Assembly: GCA_002049455.2 (NCBI GenBank)
Contig: KV918780.1
Coordinates: forward strand, 62,001 to 126,000
Length of the DNA: 64,000 bases
Source: Porphyra umbilicalis
Lineage: Eukaryota > Rhodophyta > Bangiophyceae > Bangiales > Bangiaceae
Direction of reading: 5' to 3'
The position numbers and the translations under genes are program-made. Each line of letters opens with the position of its first letter. The first letter of the stretch is position 1. This document shows positions 33,793-46,485 of the stretch, in pieces. The notes beneath the pieces are model-generated. The model did not search any database. It was given only the letters and a program-made list of their open reading frames with translations, and was not told the origin of the DNA.

Positions 33793-36171
33793 CTACGGCG
33801 CGCCGCGCGTGCCGGGCCGCCCGGCGGCGGCCGCCTCGCGCGCGGCCCGCGTACCCGACGCTTCTGCTGCATGCTCGGCCGACAGCTGCGCGAAAATGTC
33901 TGCGCGGCCGAGCGCCACCGCCGTGGCCAGGGGCGTGTCGCCAGCGCCATTGACGGGCGCTGTCGCCGCGCCGCACTCGAGCAGCGCCTTGACGGCGTGC
34001 TGCTGCCCCTCGAGGGCGGCGGCGTGCAGGGGCGTCTGTCCGTCCCGGCCAGCGGCATCCACGTCCGCGCCGTGGTCGACGAGGAGCGCCACCATGCGCG
34101 GGTGCCCCTCGAGGGCGGCTCCATGGAGCGGCGTCTGCCGCTCCGCGTCCGCCGCGTTGGCGTCCACGGTGCGCCGTGAGGGCGCCGCCCACGACGCGGC
34201 GGCGGCGGCGGTGGGGGCCCGCCCGGCCCCCGCGTGGCCGGCGGGGGGTGAGCCGAGGAGGGCGGCCGCGGCGGCCAGGGAGCCCCACCGCGCGGCCCCA
34301 TGGAGCGGCGTCCGTCCGCGCCCGTCCCGCGCGTCGGCCACCGCGCCTGCCCGCAGCAACGTGCCGACGACGACCGCCACCACATGATCGGGGCCAATCG
34401 ACCCAGACATCACCGCGTGGAGGCACGCGCGTGCGGCCGCGCTGGTCCGTCGCCCCAACGTCTGCGTCCGCCGCCAGCAGCGCCCGCACGGCGGCGGGGC
34501 TCGCACACCCGGCAGCCACGTGGAGGGCGGTCTGCCCATCCCCCGCCGCCGCCCGCACGTCGACGCGCGCGACCAGGAGCGCCCGCACGAGGGGGACGTC
34601 CACCTCCACCGCTCGCAGCATCCGCTCCGCACACAGCACCGTGTTGCCGGCGTGGTCCTTGGCCCGCGCGTCGGCGCCCGCCGCTTGGAGCACCCCCACG
34701 AGGCCGCCGCGCGACGCCCAATCCAACACCGACGCGCCGCCGTCGGTGGTCGCGCGCGCGTCGGCGCCCCGCCCGAGCAGCTCCCGCACACAGCCGACGC
34801 TCCCGCCGCCCGTCGCCTCGTGCAGCGCCGTCACACCGTCGGCGGCCGCCGCGCGCACGTCACAGGGGCGGCGGGCGAGCGCCAACCGCACGCAGTCGAC
34901 ATCCCCGCTGCGGGCGGCCGCGCGCAACAGCGTCGCGCCGGTGGCGTCGTGCGCGCCCACCCCCGCACCCGCCGCCGCCAGCACGCGGACGCCGTCCGCG
35001 CAGCCCGCCTCCAACGCCGTGAACAAAGTGGTGATGCCGTCGTTATCCTGGGCACCCACGTTGGCACCCGCCGCCACCAGCGCCTCCACGACCTCGGTAC
35101 ACCCACAACGCGCCGCCGTGTGCAGGGCGGTCGCGCCACAGCGGCCTTCGCGTGCACGTCCGCGCGCGCCGCCACCAGCAACCAAACGGCCTCGGCGCAC
35201 CCGCCCGTGCCGGCAGAGTGGAATTCCGTCCATCCGAGGTCGTCGACCCCCAAGGAGGCGCCCGCTTCCAACAACACCTGCACCGTTTCGGCATTCCCGC
35301 TCCCGGCCGCACTGTGGAGCGCGGTGGAGCCACGGTCGTCACTGGCATGCACGTCGCCGCCCGCCGACAGGAGCACCCGCACAGCGTCGGCAATTCCGCG
35401 GTTGCCGGCGCCGTGCAGCGCCGTGCCGCCGCGGCGGTCTGTGGCGCGCGCGGGGGCACCCGCCGCCAGCAGGTCGCGCACGGCTTCCACACTCCCGCCC
35501 GCAACGGCCGCATGCAGCACGGGCCAGGCAGCGTCCGTCTGGCCAGGCGCATACGCGCCGGCCGCCAGCAGCGCCCGAATGGCACGGGTGCTCCCGGCCA
35601 AGCACGCCGCGTGGAGGGCGGTGTGGCCCGACCGGTCGGCGGCACGCACGTCCACCCCCGCATCGAGGAGCAGCCGCACGGCCGCCGCGCTGCCGCTCTG
35701 CCCCGCCTCGTGGAGCGCCGTCTCGCCGCGGTCGGTGGTGACCCGCACGTCGGCGCCCGCGTCGAGCAGGGCACGCACCGCCGGGGCGTGCCCCCCGCGG
35801 GCCGCCCAATGCAGCGGCCGCTCGCCGTCGGCATGGGGTCAGCCAAAGATGGAGGCGGCGGCCACGTCGGCGCCCGCGTCGAGGAGCTGACGCAGGACGC
35901 CAACGTGCCCGCCGGCGGCGGCCCAGTGCAGGGCCGTATCGCCCCAGTCCGTCGCCGCCGTCACCACGTCGCCCGCACGCAGACGCGCCGCCACGGATGT
36001 GGCCGACCCCGCCCGCGCCGCCTCGTGGAGGGGCGGCAGCGGCGCCACCCGCACCCGCATCTCGTACGCCGAGGCGGCGGCCGCGTCGGTGGGCGGCGGC
36101 GGCCGCGGCGACGGCGGCGACGGCGGCGGCGGCGGCGGCGCGTCGACGGCAGCGTCCGCGGCCGTCGCCAT
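33793..36171 (-). CDS. ankyrin-repeat protein, frame broken in three places
   Basis: A solenoid of roughly twenty ankyrin repeats, a protein-binding fold; partner and location are unknown. From the Met at 36171 the N-terminus is Pro/Ala-rich, then repeats follow almost to the end (typical: GDTALHWAAAGGHVGVLRQL, GHTALHAACLAGS, GQTPLHAAALEGQ). Three lesions interrupt it. An in-frame TGA at 35839-35841 lies inside a repeat (ASIFG, stop, PHADGERPLHWAARGGH). Frame changes occur near 35140 (between VHAKAA and GATALHTAARCG) and near 34440 (between ATDQRGR and ACLHAVMSG). None of the three sits at a long homopolymer. The gene is either a recent pseudogene or contains sequence errors; repeat quality throughout argues that selection acted until recently. 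Confidence 0.7.
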
Positions 36172-37018
36172 TGCGTCGCGCGGGTGGCGGGGCAGGGGGA
36201 CGGGCACCCCCCAAAGTCGGCCGTGCCACGACGGCGGGAGAGGGATGTGGGACCGCCGGCGGGCATGCCCGTGGGCCCGCGGCACGCAGCTGCGTGCAGG
36301 GGGAACCCGCACACGCCGTGGCAGCGCCCGTTGCGGGCGCGGGGGGTGGCGGCGCGCAGAGCGAGGGCGGGGGGTCGGCCGCTCGGGCCGCAGCGAGCGG
36401 CGCGTTGCGCGGGAGCAGGAGGTGGTCCCGCGAGGCGGGCGAGCAGGAGGTGGTCCCGCGTAGCGACGAAGCAGGAGGTGGTCACGCGTAGCGGGTCGTG
36501 GCGGCCGACCCCATGATGGGCCAAGGCGGCAAAGTGCCCGCGCCCCGCCGTCGGCGAGGGCGTCGTGTGGCTGGCACAGCACGTCAACGATGGGGCAACG
36601 GAGTCCGAACCGATACGAGATGGGCATCACTCAACTGTGACGGAGGAGCACCCACAGAAAGGGGGCGTGCTGGGGCAAAAGGCCCGTACGGACCACGCGT
36701 GGTTCCGCTGGCCAACGCGTCCGACCACCACCGATGCGGTTTGGCAAGCACAGCCCCGCAGACGTGTCTCTTTTCCAAGGGGCGCTGATGGCGACCGCCT
36801 CCACGAGGCCTGCCTCTATGGACCCACGACGCCCCAACCGCGAGCGGCCGTGACGCACCCGCCGGTGCGTGCGGCGCCCGCCTCCACGGCGGCCGGCACA
36901 GCGGCGGCGGCGGCGGCGGGAGACGTCGAAAACGCAACCTCCGCGCCGCCCCGTGCCGCGCGTCCCACCATAGTCTCGGTCGGGGCTCCCCCGCGCCCCC
37001 CCCCCCCGCCCCCGACGC
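36172..37018. other. intergenic, upstream of the ankyrin gene and downstream of the large gene
   Basis: A short tandem motif (GGAGGTGGTCCCGCG and variants, about 26-36 bp apart) lies at about 36416-36490. No gene is recognised. The left part should hold the ankyrin gene promoter. Confidence 0.4.
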
Positions 37019-37869
37019 TCATAAGACGAGCGTCCAGCGGTCCCCCCCCCCCCCACGGGACGCGGGCACGGGGCGCGCGAGGCCGAGCGCCGCCGCCCCC
37101 CGCGCCCGCCGCCGCCGCGCCATCCGCACGAGCACCGCCCGCGTTTGGCGCGTCAGCAGCGCCGCCGCGGCGCGGAGGCGCGCGTCGCGCCCGGCAGCGG
37201 CGGCGCCACCGCCGGCCGCCGCCCCCGCCGCACCGCCGCCCCGCCCCGCCGCCGCCGCCGCCGCCGACGCGGGGCCCCGCCCGCCCGACGGCGTGGCAGG
37301 AGCGTCGACGCCCCCCCCCGCCGCCGCCGTCGCCGCCGCCGCCGCCGCCGCGGCCGCCGCGACGGCGGCCGCGTCGGCGGCGGCCGCCGAAACGGCAACG
37401 GCGGCGTCGGAGAGGGCTAGGCGCGAGAGGACCCCCCCCCCCCCCCCCCCCCCCCCGCCGCTCGTCCGCGTCGACGGCGCGGAGGAGGCGCAACCAGTGG
37501 GCGGCGGCGCCCGTCGGGGCGCCGACCCCCTCCTCCCCCGACGGCCGCGGCACAATGCCGGCGGTCGGCGCGGCGGCGGCCGCCGGCGGCGGCCCGACCG
37601 TGCGCCCGAGGGCGGGCACGACGCCCGCGGCGGCGGCGGCGGCGGCGGCGAGCCGCCGCCCGTCCCACGCCGCCGCCCACGAGCGGCGGCGGGCCAGCGC
37701 CACGTCGGCGGCGCGGGGCGTCGGGCGGCGGGGGCGCGCCGCGGCGCGGAGGACGGCGTCGAGGTCAAAGAGGCCGGCGTAGACGGCGGCTTCGACGGTG
37801 CGCCGCAGGGCGCCCGCGTCGGGGGGGAGGCCGCCGGCCGCCCCCGCCCCCGCGCCGGTTAGGGACGAC

Positions 37870-37912
<43 letters not shown>

Positions 37913-38340
37913 TACGGGGGGCCATGCCCCCGCCCCCGCCCCGCCCAGCCGCCCGCACCGCCCGCACGGCGGGCCCGACGGCGGCAACGGCGGCGGCCGG
38001 CGCGTACGCGTCGACGGCGCGGAGGCGCCGCACGGCCGTGGCGAGCACCGCATAGACGGCGGCGCGGGCCTCCCGCGCGCCCGCCGCCAGCGGCGCGTCG
38101 GCCAACAGCGCCCGGTCGGTGAGGCCCGCGGCGAGCGCCGCGAGGACGCCGGGGAGGGCGCTGACGAGCTCCGCCCGCAGCACCGGCGGACGCGGGAGGG
38201 CCGACCGGCGGCGCGCCGCCGCCACGGCGGCGGCGGTGGCAACGGAGCGGCGGCCGCCGCCGCCGCCGGCGAGGAGGGAGAGGAAGGCAAAGGCCCACGC
38301 GGGCGCCGCCGCGCCGGCGGTGGCAGACGCGGTGGCGGCC

Positions 38341-38371
<31 letters not shown>

Positions 38372-41214
38372 CGGGGGGGAGACGCGCGGCAATGAGGGCG
38401 GGGCGGATGATGGCCGTAAAGATGGCGGTGCGGAGGCGGGAGAGCGCCGCCGCCCGCGCGGCGGCGGTGGCGGCCGTGCCAGCCGTCGCGTCGACGACCG
38501 CGAGGAGGTCGTCCTCGTCCCCGTCGGTGGCGGCGGCACCGCCGCCGCCGCTGCCGCTGGCCGGCGGCGTGGCGCCCGCCGGCGACAGCGACAAGCCCGG
38601 CACGGGCGTCGCCGCGGGCAGCGTCGCCGCTGCCGCCGACGCGCCCGCGGCGCCCCCCCCCCCCCGCGTCCCCCCCCCCCGGCGCAACAGCCGCAATCGA
38701 CAGCGTCAGCGACCGCAGCAGCACCGCGTCCGCCGCCGGCGCGGTGGTGGCCAACACCAGCTGCCGCACCCGCCGCCCCGCGGTGGCGTCGTGGTGCAAA
38801 TCCGCCCACGCCAACCCCCGCAGCGCGAGCGGCGTGACGAGCGCGTGGAGGCGCTGCTGGAGGGTGCCGTCGGGGTCGTCGGCGGGGGTGGCCCACCCCC
38901 CCCCGCCCCCCCCCCCCCCCCCGCCCCCGCCGCCGCCCCCCCCCCCCCGTCGGTCGCGCGGAGCATCAACCACCGCATGTCGTCGTCAAAGACGCGGCAC
39001 AGGGGCCCGCCGTCAACCACCGCGGCGGCGGCGGCTGCCGCCGACGGCGGCGGCGGCGCGAGCAGCCACGGCGCCGCCCCCACGGCGGCGGCCAAGACGC
39101 CAACCCCAAACACCGCATACGCGTGCACCTGCTCGACGCACCCGTGCCGCGCCGCCTCGTCCGCGTCGACCGCCGCGGCGGCAACGGCGGAGCGCAGGGC
39201 GGTGACGAGGCCCGCGTGCCGCGCGTGCGTCGACCGCACGGCCGCGAGGCCCGACCGGGCGGCGGCGGCGGCGCCCGCCGTTGCCGTTGCCGTTGCCGTC
39301 GCCGTCGCCGCCGTCCTGTCGCCAAACGCAACGGCGGCGGCGAGGTAGGCGCCGCCCGCGCGGGAGAGCGCCTCGGCGGCAAGCCGCAACCGCCGCCGCC
39401 GCACGTCTGTGACGCTGCGCACGAGGGCGGGCGCGCCGCGCACGGCGGTGGTGGCAAACAGGCGGGCGACGTGGGGGCGCCGCGACGCGGTGAGCGCGCA
39501 CGTGAGGGTGCCGAGGGCGGTTGCGGAGCGGCGGCCGCCGGTCAAGCCGCCGCCCGTATAGTCGGCGTGGAGGTGGCCGCCGCCGGCGCGGAGGAGGGCG
39601 CCGCTGCCGCCGCTGCCGCTGCCGCCGCTGCCGCCGCCACCGCCGCCGCCAGTGAACGCCGCCTCTGCCGCCGCCGCCGGGCGCCCGGGCGCCACCGCCA
39701 GGGCGGCCTGCGCGGCCGCCACCGCCGCCACCGCCGTCGTTGCCGCTTCCGACACGACGTCATTGGCGCCGAGCCCCCCCCCCCCCCCCCCCCCCCCCGT
39801 GGCCAGCGCCGCGAGCGGCACGCGCGCCACGGCCGGAAACGGGACGCCCGGCGTTGCCTCCCACGACGCGAGGTACGACACCCACACGCCCACCGCCGCG
39901 TCGTCCAACGCCGCGCAGTCGGCCGGCAGCGGGGAGCCACCCCCCCCCGGTCCGCCGCGTCGGCGAGGAGGAGGCGGGACCAGTACCAGGCCGCGACGGC
40001 GCGCCCGCGGGGCGTCGTCACGGGCAAGCCGGCGGCGGTGCGGAGGACGTCGGCGGTCGTGACGAGGCGCGCGCGGGCGGCGAGGTAGAGGATGTCGGCA
40101 ATGGCAACGGCGGCCTCGCGCGCCACGTCCCCATTGGCGGGGCGGGGGCGGCGGGCCGTCGCCAGACCGGCCGACGCGCCGCCGCTCGCGCCGCCGCCGC
40201 CGCCGCTGCCGCTCGCGCCGCCGCCGCTCGCGCCGCCGCCGTCGCCGTCGGCCAGGAGCGCAACGAGCGCCGGGAGGATGTGGGTGCGGAGCCCCCGCGT
40301 AATGTTGGCGCGCGCCACCTCTGCGTCCACGTCCACGCCCGCGAGCAGCGCGTCGAGGTCCTCCTCCTCTGCGTCGGCGCGCGACGGCCGGGCGCCCCCC
40401 CCCCCCCCCCCCCCGCCGCGGCCGACGCCGTTGCAGACGCGACCGCCGCCGCCATCCCCCCATCGTCCCCCTCCCGCGCGTACACGGCGGCGACGAGGGC
40501 GGCGACGAGGGTGATGGCCTCCCCCACGCAGCTCTTGGCAACGGGCACGCCCGCGGCGGCGACCGCCGGCGGCCGATGCACGGTCGTGTAATCCTCGGCG
40601 AGCGACCCGGTGGCGCGGAGGATGGCCGCGACGGGGGCGCCCGCCCAGGCGGCCACCCCCGACAGCGCCACGCCCGCCGACACGGTGCCGGCCGCAATGG
40701 CCGCCGCCGCCGCCGCGACGATGGCGCGGCAGCCGGCGAGCGCCGCCGACACGGCGGAGGTGAGGCACCGCCGCCGCGCGCGGGCCCCATCCTTGGCCGC
40801 CGCCGTCGCGTGGCCCGACGAGACGGGCGTTGCGAGCGTCGCGTCGACGGCCGCCACGTCGGCAACGAGCTCCGTGAGGGCGGCCGCGAGCGCCCCCGCC
40901 GTCGCCCCGAGCGGCCGCCCCGCCGCGCCGAGCGCGGCGGCGCGCGCCAGCAGCGCATCCGCCGTCGACTGCCGCGCAGCGTCAAAGGCGGGGTGGCCCG
41001 CGTGGCGGATCGGCGCGACGCTGCGGAGGGTCGACACGAGCGCCGCCTCGCCGCCGCCGAGGCCGTCGGCGACGGCGAGGGCCGTGCGCGCCACGTGGCG
41101 CGACGCGCCGACGGCGTCGTTGGCGCGCACGGCGGTGGCGGCGTGGGCGCGCGCGGCGCGCACCGCGCGGGACGCGACGGGGCGGAGGGCGGCCGCCGCG
41201 GTCGCGGCCGGGGG

Positions 41215-41263
<49 letters not shown>

Positions 41264-41675
41264 ACCGCCGCCGCGCACGCGCGGGAGAGGATGAAAAAGA
41301 GGAGCTCGCAGACGCTGCGCGTGCGCGGCGCGGCGGCGGCGGCGGCGGCGGCGCCCGCACCGGCGGCGCCGACGAGGCAGGGCGGGACGGCAAACGCGCA
41401 GTCGCACCCCCCGGGGGCGGACCGGAGGTGCCCGTGCACCGCGTCGACGGCGGCGAGGACGACGGCGGGGGGGAGGGGCCACAGGCGCGCGCTGAGGGGG
41501 CCCCCAAGGAGCGTCAGGGTTGTAAGCAGCTCCGTCGGCGCCGCCGCCGCCGCCGACGCGTGCAACAGCGTCGTGACGAGGGGCCAGTTGGGGCGCGCCC
41601 GCGCCGTGGGGGGGGGGGGGGGGGGGGGGGGCTCCCCCATGGCCGCGTCGCCGCCGCCGAGGCTGCCGCCGAGGA

Positions 41676-41710
<35 letters not shown>

Positions 41711-42430
41711 AGCGGCGGCAGCGGCGTGGCGTCGGCCTCCCCCCCAGCGGGCGCGTCGGCGACGAGCGTGTAGTTGTAGAGGGCGGCGACGCGCAGGAGG
41801 GCGGCCCACGCAAAAGCCACCCACGCGGACCGCGTGGCCGCCGCCGACGCGGGCCCCCCCCCGTCGCCAAACCACTCGGGCGGGCGCTCCCGCACCTCGG
41901 CGAGGACCGCGTTGAAGCGGCACCAAAACGGGGACGGCGGCGGCGGCGCGCCGGCCGCCGCGCCGCCCGCGGCGCCCTTGGGCGGTCCCCCCGCCGCGGG
42001 CGCCGGGCGGTCGTCACACAACTCCATGAGCCGCCGCCACAGGGCGGCGACGGGCCACACCAGGGCGGGGGGCGGCCGTCTGCGGCGGCGGCGGCCGCCG
42101 CCGCACCACCGCCGTCGCCGGCGCCGCCGTCTCCGCCGCCGTCGGCGCGTCGGTCGTCGAGCGCCACCCCCCTCCCCAGACCCCCCCCAGCGGGGCGGGC
42201 GGGCGGAGGCACGCCGGGTTGGCGTGGAAGAGCTCGAGCAACTCCAACAGCAGCCGCCCGAGGAGGGCCTCGGACGGGGGCCCCGCGGCGAGCACCCACC
42301 AGCGGCGGTCGAGCTCCCGCCGCCGCGCCGCGTCGGAGAGGCGCGGGGACGCCAAGGCGCCCGCCCACACCACATACTCGGGGGTGGTGTAGGGCGGCAA
42401 CGCGGGGAGGGGGGGGTCCCCGCCGCCGCC

Positions 42431-42475
<45 letters not shown>

Positions 42476-43102
42476 ATGGCCGCCCCCACAGGGGGGCGCC
42501 GCCGCCGCCGCCACCCCCGCCACGTGCGGTGCGTCCCACCACGCGTCGTCCCGCCCGCCCGACGGCGGCGACGGCGACGACGACGGCGGCGGCGGTGCCG
42601 CCGGCGCCCCCCCCCCCCCCCCCCGTCGCCAATCGGCTGCAGCGCTACGCCCAGCCGCACGCCGAGGGCGCGGCGGAGGAGCACCTCGCGGGCCCCCTCG
42701 GCCCACGGAGCGCGCACGTGGGGGGCTTGGGGCACCGCCGCAAAGGCGCGGAGGTGGAGGGCGGCGAGGGGCACCCGCGCGGCGCCATGGAGGGCGGGGG
42801 GGGGGTCCACGGCCAGCGGCGCAAAGCGGGAGGGGGGGGGGGGGGCACGCACCCGCCGACCCGTCGGCTGCCGGCCGCCCGGCGGACGCATAGAAGGGCC
42901 GCCGCCGCCGCCGCCGCCGCCGCCGGGCACCGCGCGGGGGGGGGGGGGGGGGGGGCGCCGCGCGGACCGACGGCGGCCGGCGGCGGGGGGGATGCGGGGG
43001 CACGTCCCGACTAGGTCCACCCAATGGCGTCGAGGTGAGAGCACATTGGGGGGGGGGGGGGCGGGGGGGCGGCACCGGCGCCGCCGTTGCGGGCGGGGCG
43101 GG

Positions 43103-43133
<31 letters not shown>

Positions 43134-43287
43134 CGGCAGCACCAACCGCGGGTGGCCGCTGCGAGCACAGCGCGGGCGCTGCAGCGCCCGCGTCCCGCGG
43201 GGTGCGTCGATCGCCCGGCGCCGCGCTCCCGCGTTCCCGCGACCGGCGGGCCCCCTTCGTCGGCTGCATGCCACGTTGTGGTGACAA
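37019..43287 (-). CDS. very large Ala-rich helical protein, composite frame, unknown function
   Basis: Minus-strand frames between about 43287 and 37019 form a chain of globular, helix-rich segments. In order they include TTPEYVVWAGALASPRLSD, WPVAALWRRLMELCDDRP, FWCRFNAVLAEVRERPPEWF, CDCAFAVPPCLV, VCELLFFILSRACAAAV, VDVDAEVARANITRGLRTHI, VGVWVSYLASWEATPGVPF, CRVFDDDMRWLMLRATDGG, RGLAWADLHHDATAGRRV and a C-terminus ending GGDRWTLVL. They are separated by poly-Gly, Pro and Ala. Frame changes fall at or near C/G runs at about 42606-42623, 40393-40414, 39936-39947, 38895-38948, 38657-38680 and 37428-37456, with one more near 42080. The product would be about 2,000 residues. The alternating helices could be an alpha-solenoid, but I recognise no family. 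The start is unclear. Confidence 0.5.
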
Positions 43288-43353
43288 TTACAGGGGGGAT
43301 TTGGGCGCGGCTGCGGCGGCACGCGGCGGGCGCGCGTGCAGCCAGAGCTCTGG

Positions 43354-43413
43354 CCACGTCGGCACGGCCCTGTGCAGAGACGGCCGTCTGTAGAGACGGC
43401 CGTGCCGACGTGG
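43354..43413. repeat. 16-bp perfect inverted repeat with internal direct repeat
   Basis: The arms CCACGTCGGCACGGCC (43354-43369) and its inverse (43398-43413) enclose 28 bases. AGAGACGGCCGT occurs twice in the structure. It lies upstream of the large minus-strand gene, possibly in its promoter or leader. Confidence 0.75.
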
Positions 43414-44219
43414 GGCGTCGCGGCCCCCCCGCGCGGCCGCCCGGGCCGCGCCCCCGGCGTGTGCCGCCGTTGCCCACCCCCCCGCCGCCGCGAGTGGGAA
43501 ACGAGGCGGGGACGCACACGGCGATGCGCGTGAGCGCGTTGGTGGACCGCAACTCGCCCCGCCGGATGCAGGGCTGCGCGTCGACGCTGAAAGCGACGGA
43601 ACGCAAAACAGGCTGGCTGCTCACGCCAGGGAGCGTCCGCACCGTGTCGCCCGACGCCAAGAGCCACACACAGCAGGCTGCTGGAAGCTGCGCCGCCACA
43701 CCTGCGACGCATCGCGTCAAACGACCGTGTCGACAGAGCCATCAGACAACACGGCCAGAGCTGACGAACACTACGGGCAAAGCACAGGGCCAGGGCCGTG
43801 TCCACAAGCGTCTGGTCGTTTACGTGGGGCGAGAAAGTGGGGCTGCCCTCAAACACACGCGCTGACTGTTCTGCCAACACCGCCAATATCCGCGGCCACT
43901 GGTCCCGACGAGACGCGTCTTCACACCGAGCCATTGGAAAAAAAAAAAGGGGGGTATCTTGGTCGCCAAGAGGTCAACAACTCCTTGCGCACACAAAAAC
44001 AGAAAAGAAGGGACCATCCAAGAACTGGCCAATGGGACAACACACGACACACCGTGGACCACACACCAGACCACGCACGCCAGCCCGTCCCGAAACACCA
44101 CCATCAACGCGCTGTGCAACGGACGGGGCTTCCGGTGGCGGCGAGAAGGACAAAACCACCCATCCGTCACCGACATCCGGAACGCCGGCTCCCTCCGCTG
44201 CGGGGCGCCGGCCAAGTCC
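43414..44219. other. intergenic between the large gene and UBE2G
   Basis: No gene is recognised. The right half is less GC-rich and should include the 3' region of the UBE2G-type gene, which ends at 44220 on the minus strand. Confidence 0.45.
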
Positions 44220-45227
44220 TCAACCCCAATCTTCTTGCGCGCGGCGGACCGCGTCGCGGACTTTCCTCTTGAACACGTCCGGCGTGTCTCTCCATTCTTT
44301 GGCAGCGTCCAAATTGGCCGCCGACTCGTCGTTGGGCGACGCGAGCATCGAAATGACCGACAGGAGGATGGTCTCCACCGTGTGCACGGGGGACCAGCGC
44401 TCCGACGCCAACTCGTACTGCGCCGGGTCGTTGCCGGGCGGGTGCAAGATGCTGATGCAGACACGGCCGTCCTTGTACACATTCGGGTGCCACATGGCCG
44501 TCTCAAACTTCATCGTTGGCGGCATGAAAGGGTAGTCGGCGGGGAATGACAACCGCGCCTTGAACAAACCCCCCTCACTGCACAGTACAATCGCAAAGAG
44601 TGCCGAAACAGAAACAGCAAAGACCGGGCAACAATAAGTCAGCAATCGCGCACCACAACCCACCGACCATGCAGAATCGTCGCTCGCCACCTGCACACTG
44701 AACGAGACTGTCAAACCGTCGTCGCCGATACGTGCGAGAAGCGAACCACTCCTCAACGAGTAAGAGAAGAACACGAGCACAAGCATGCATGCACGTACTA
44801 GATGGTCTCTGGAGGGCCGCTCAAAATGACCTGCCATTCGAAGGGGTTATTGTCATCCACAAGCCCGGCAGAGAAGCCCGAGTCCGTGTTCTTGTTCAGA
44901 TCTGAGAAGCAAAAAAAAAATGCAACCATACGACCACGTCACGAAGTGTAGGAGAGAAGCAAAAGGTGCGGTAGAAGAGACGCGAACACCACATGTTCGA
45001 GAGCACACAAGCAAAGCTCAAAAAAAAAGTTAGAAAGTGCAACTCATGAGCCCGGTGTAGCAACGCAAGCAAACAAAAACAGAACCCGCCAGACTACGTC
45101 ATTAACACTGTTGCCCGCAAAGAGGTCGACGCGTTGCACGACACCACCAAGGAAAAGCCAACGTACCCTTCAACTGTCGCATCAACAGCAGCGACGCCTG
45201 ACCGCGAGCAGACGCCGACGCTGCCAT
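44220..45227 (-). CDS. ubiquitin-conjugating enzyme E2 of the UBE2G/UBC7 class (three exons)
   Basis: This enzyme carries ubiquitin as a thioester and builds chains with an E3; in yeast and animals this class works in ER-associated degradation. Exons 45227-45167, 44901-44799 and 44577-44220 join in phases 1 and 2 to give 173 residues, the usual family length. It starts MAASASARGQASLLLMRQLK, then GFSAGLVDDNNPFEWQV. The HPN motif is at residues 85-87, the catalytic Cys is at 95 (GRVCISILHPPG), and the acidic-loop insertion that marks this class follows (GNDPAQYELASERWSPVHT). Introns of 265 and 221 bp have GTACGT donors and TCTCAG or GTGCAG acceptors. All key residues are present, so the gene should be functional. 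Confidence 0.95.
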
Positions 45228-46485
45228 GGTGGCCGCCAACGCCGCGACACAAGCCGCTCGGAAGGGACGTCCGGTTCTGGTTGTCAACGATCCTCGGTGA
45301 GACAGCTGCCACCCACCACGGGTCGATGTGCCGTTCGCACCAACGAGCAAGGTCAGCAGTAATAGTACTCGGTCAACTTGAACATGCGGTATACGCCCCG
45401 AGCCGAGTTGCGGGCAGGTGGTGAAACACTGCCTCCGCCACGGCGACAGCGCCACTTGCGGTGGAGCGGGCGCACCGCGCGGCAGCGAGGCCGCCCCACA
45501 ATCACAAGGGGCCCAAGGTGCTTTCAGGGGACGTGGCCAGACAAAAGCGACAGTGCGCCTGGACGCGTCACGGAGGCAGGTGAGTCGACACGGCCGGAAA
45601 TGTGCCGGGAGAGGGGGACGTAAATGTTCCACTGTACCGCCCATAATTGCGACCTTGGAATTGAATTGGAAGTGTCTGGAAGGTCGCAGAGCCCAACCAA
45701 CAGAGCTCGTGATTATAGTAACTACACGTTGTACTAGTTTTCGGAACTTGCGAGTTCTTCTTCACCCGCACATACCAGGACTTCAAGAAGGGCGTGAGAA
45801 ATGGGTGGTCGAGAAATAAAAGATTTTGGCAGGCCCTTCACCTACGCTTCACGGCGAACACAATCTAAGAAGGACCACACTCTTGAACGGCATAAGAAAA
45901 GAGGTACAAGAGAATGCCACAGGGCTACTCAGTGGCATCAGAATAGCACAACTGAGTCGGACAGGGAAACTCTGCCATGACCAGTACGCGATCCACAATT
46001 TAATGCTACCTCGGGTGCTCAAGGACCACAGCGTCGCACGACTCGAGCTGTACACTCTCTCGCGAACCGAGATCCTATCTTACTTGCAAGGGTCGAGGAA
46101 ACCCCGTCGTGGAACCCGTTGCCACGCTTTCGAGGCACTTTCGTGGCAACATGATGGATCCGCGTGCTGAATAGCGTGCGTTGCTAACGAACAGAACGGA
46201 GTCGAGTTCAGAATGTGTCAGAATACGACCCAGGTTGCATTTCACGCCGGAACCTGAACTCCTCTCTGAGTTATTGGCTTGGCGAGCTTGCGTCTTGACT
46301 GAACTAATCAATCTCCTCGGGAGCAAGCAAGAGTCGTGCAGCTCCAGTCGGTCACCGAGACAAGCCACGGCACCATGGCCTTCCTTTTCGCACCCGCCTT
46401 GGCGACACGCCGGCAGCGTGCCGGCCCGCTGCCATGTCGGCGTTGTTCGCCCCCTGTCGGGGCTCCCCGCCGCTCCCGCGCCGTT
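45228..46485. other. intergenic between divergent genes
   Basis: Promoter region for UBE2G (-) and for the small spliced gene (+). A 114-codon frame (45826-46170, +) has no recognisable features and I do not call it a gene. Confidence 0.45.

Noticed and set aside
40576-43014. 812-codon + strand frame
   Set aside because: It lies opposite the large minus-strand gene and encodes mainly Arg, Gly and Ala runs; the minus strand has ordinary helical protein sequence, so this is a shadow caused by rare stop codons at high GC.
37019-43287. Exportin/importin-type nuclear transport receptor
   Set aside because: Helical repeats and one phrase (FDDDMRWLMLRA) recall such proteins, but nothing diagnostic is visible, so it is left unassigned.
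44220-44837. 205-residue membrane-containing protein read without splicing
   Set aside because: The hydrophobic N-terminal part is translated intron; splicing gives a normal 173-residue E2 enzyme.
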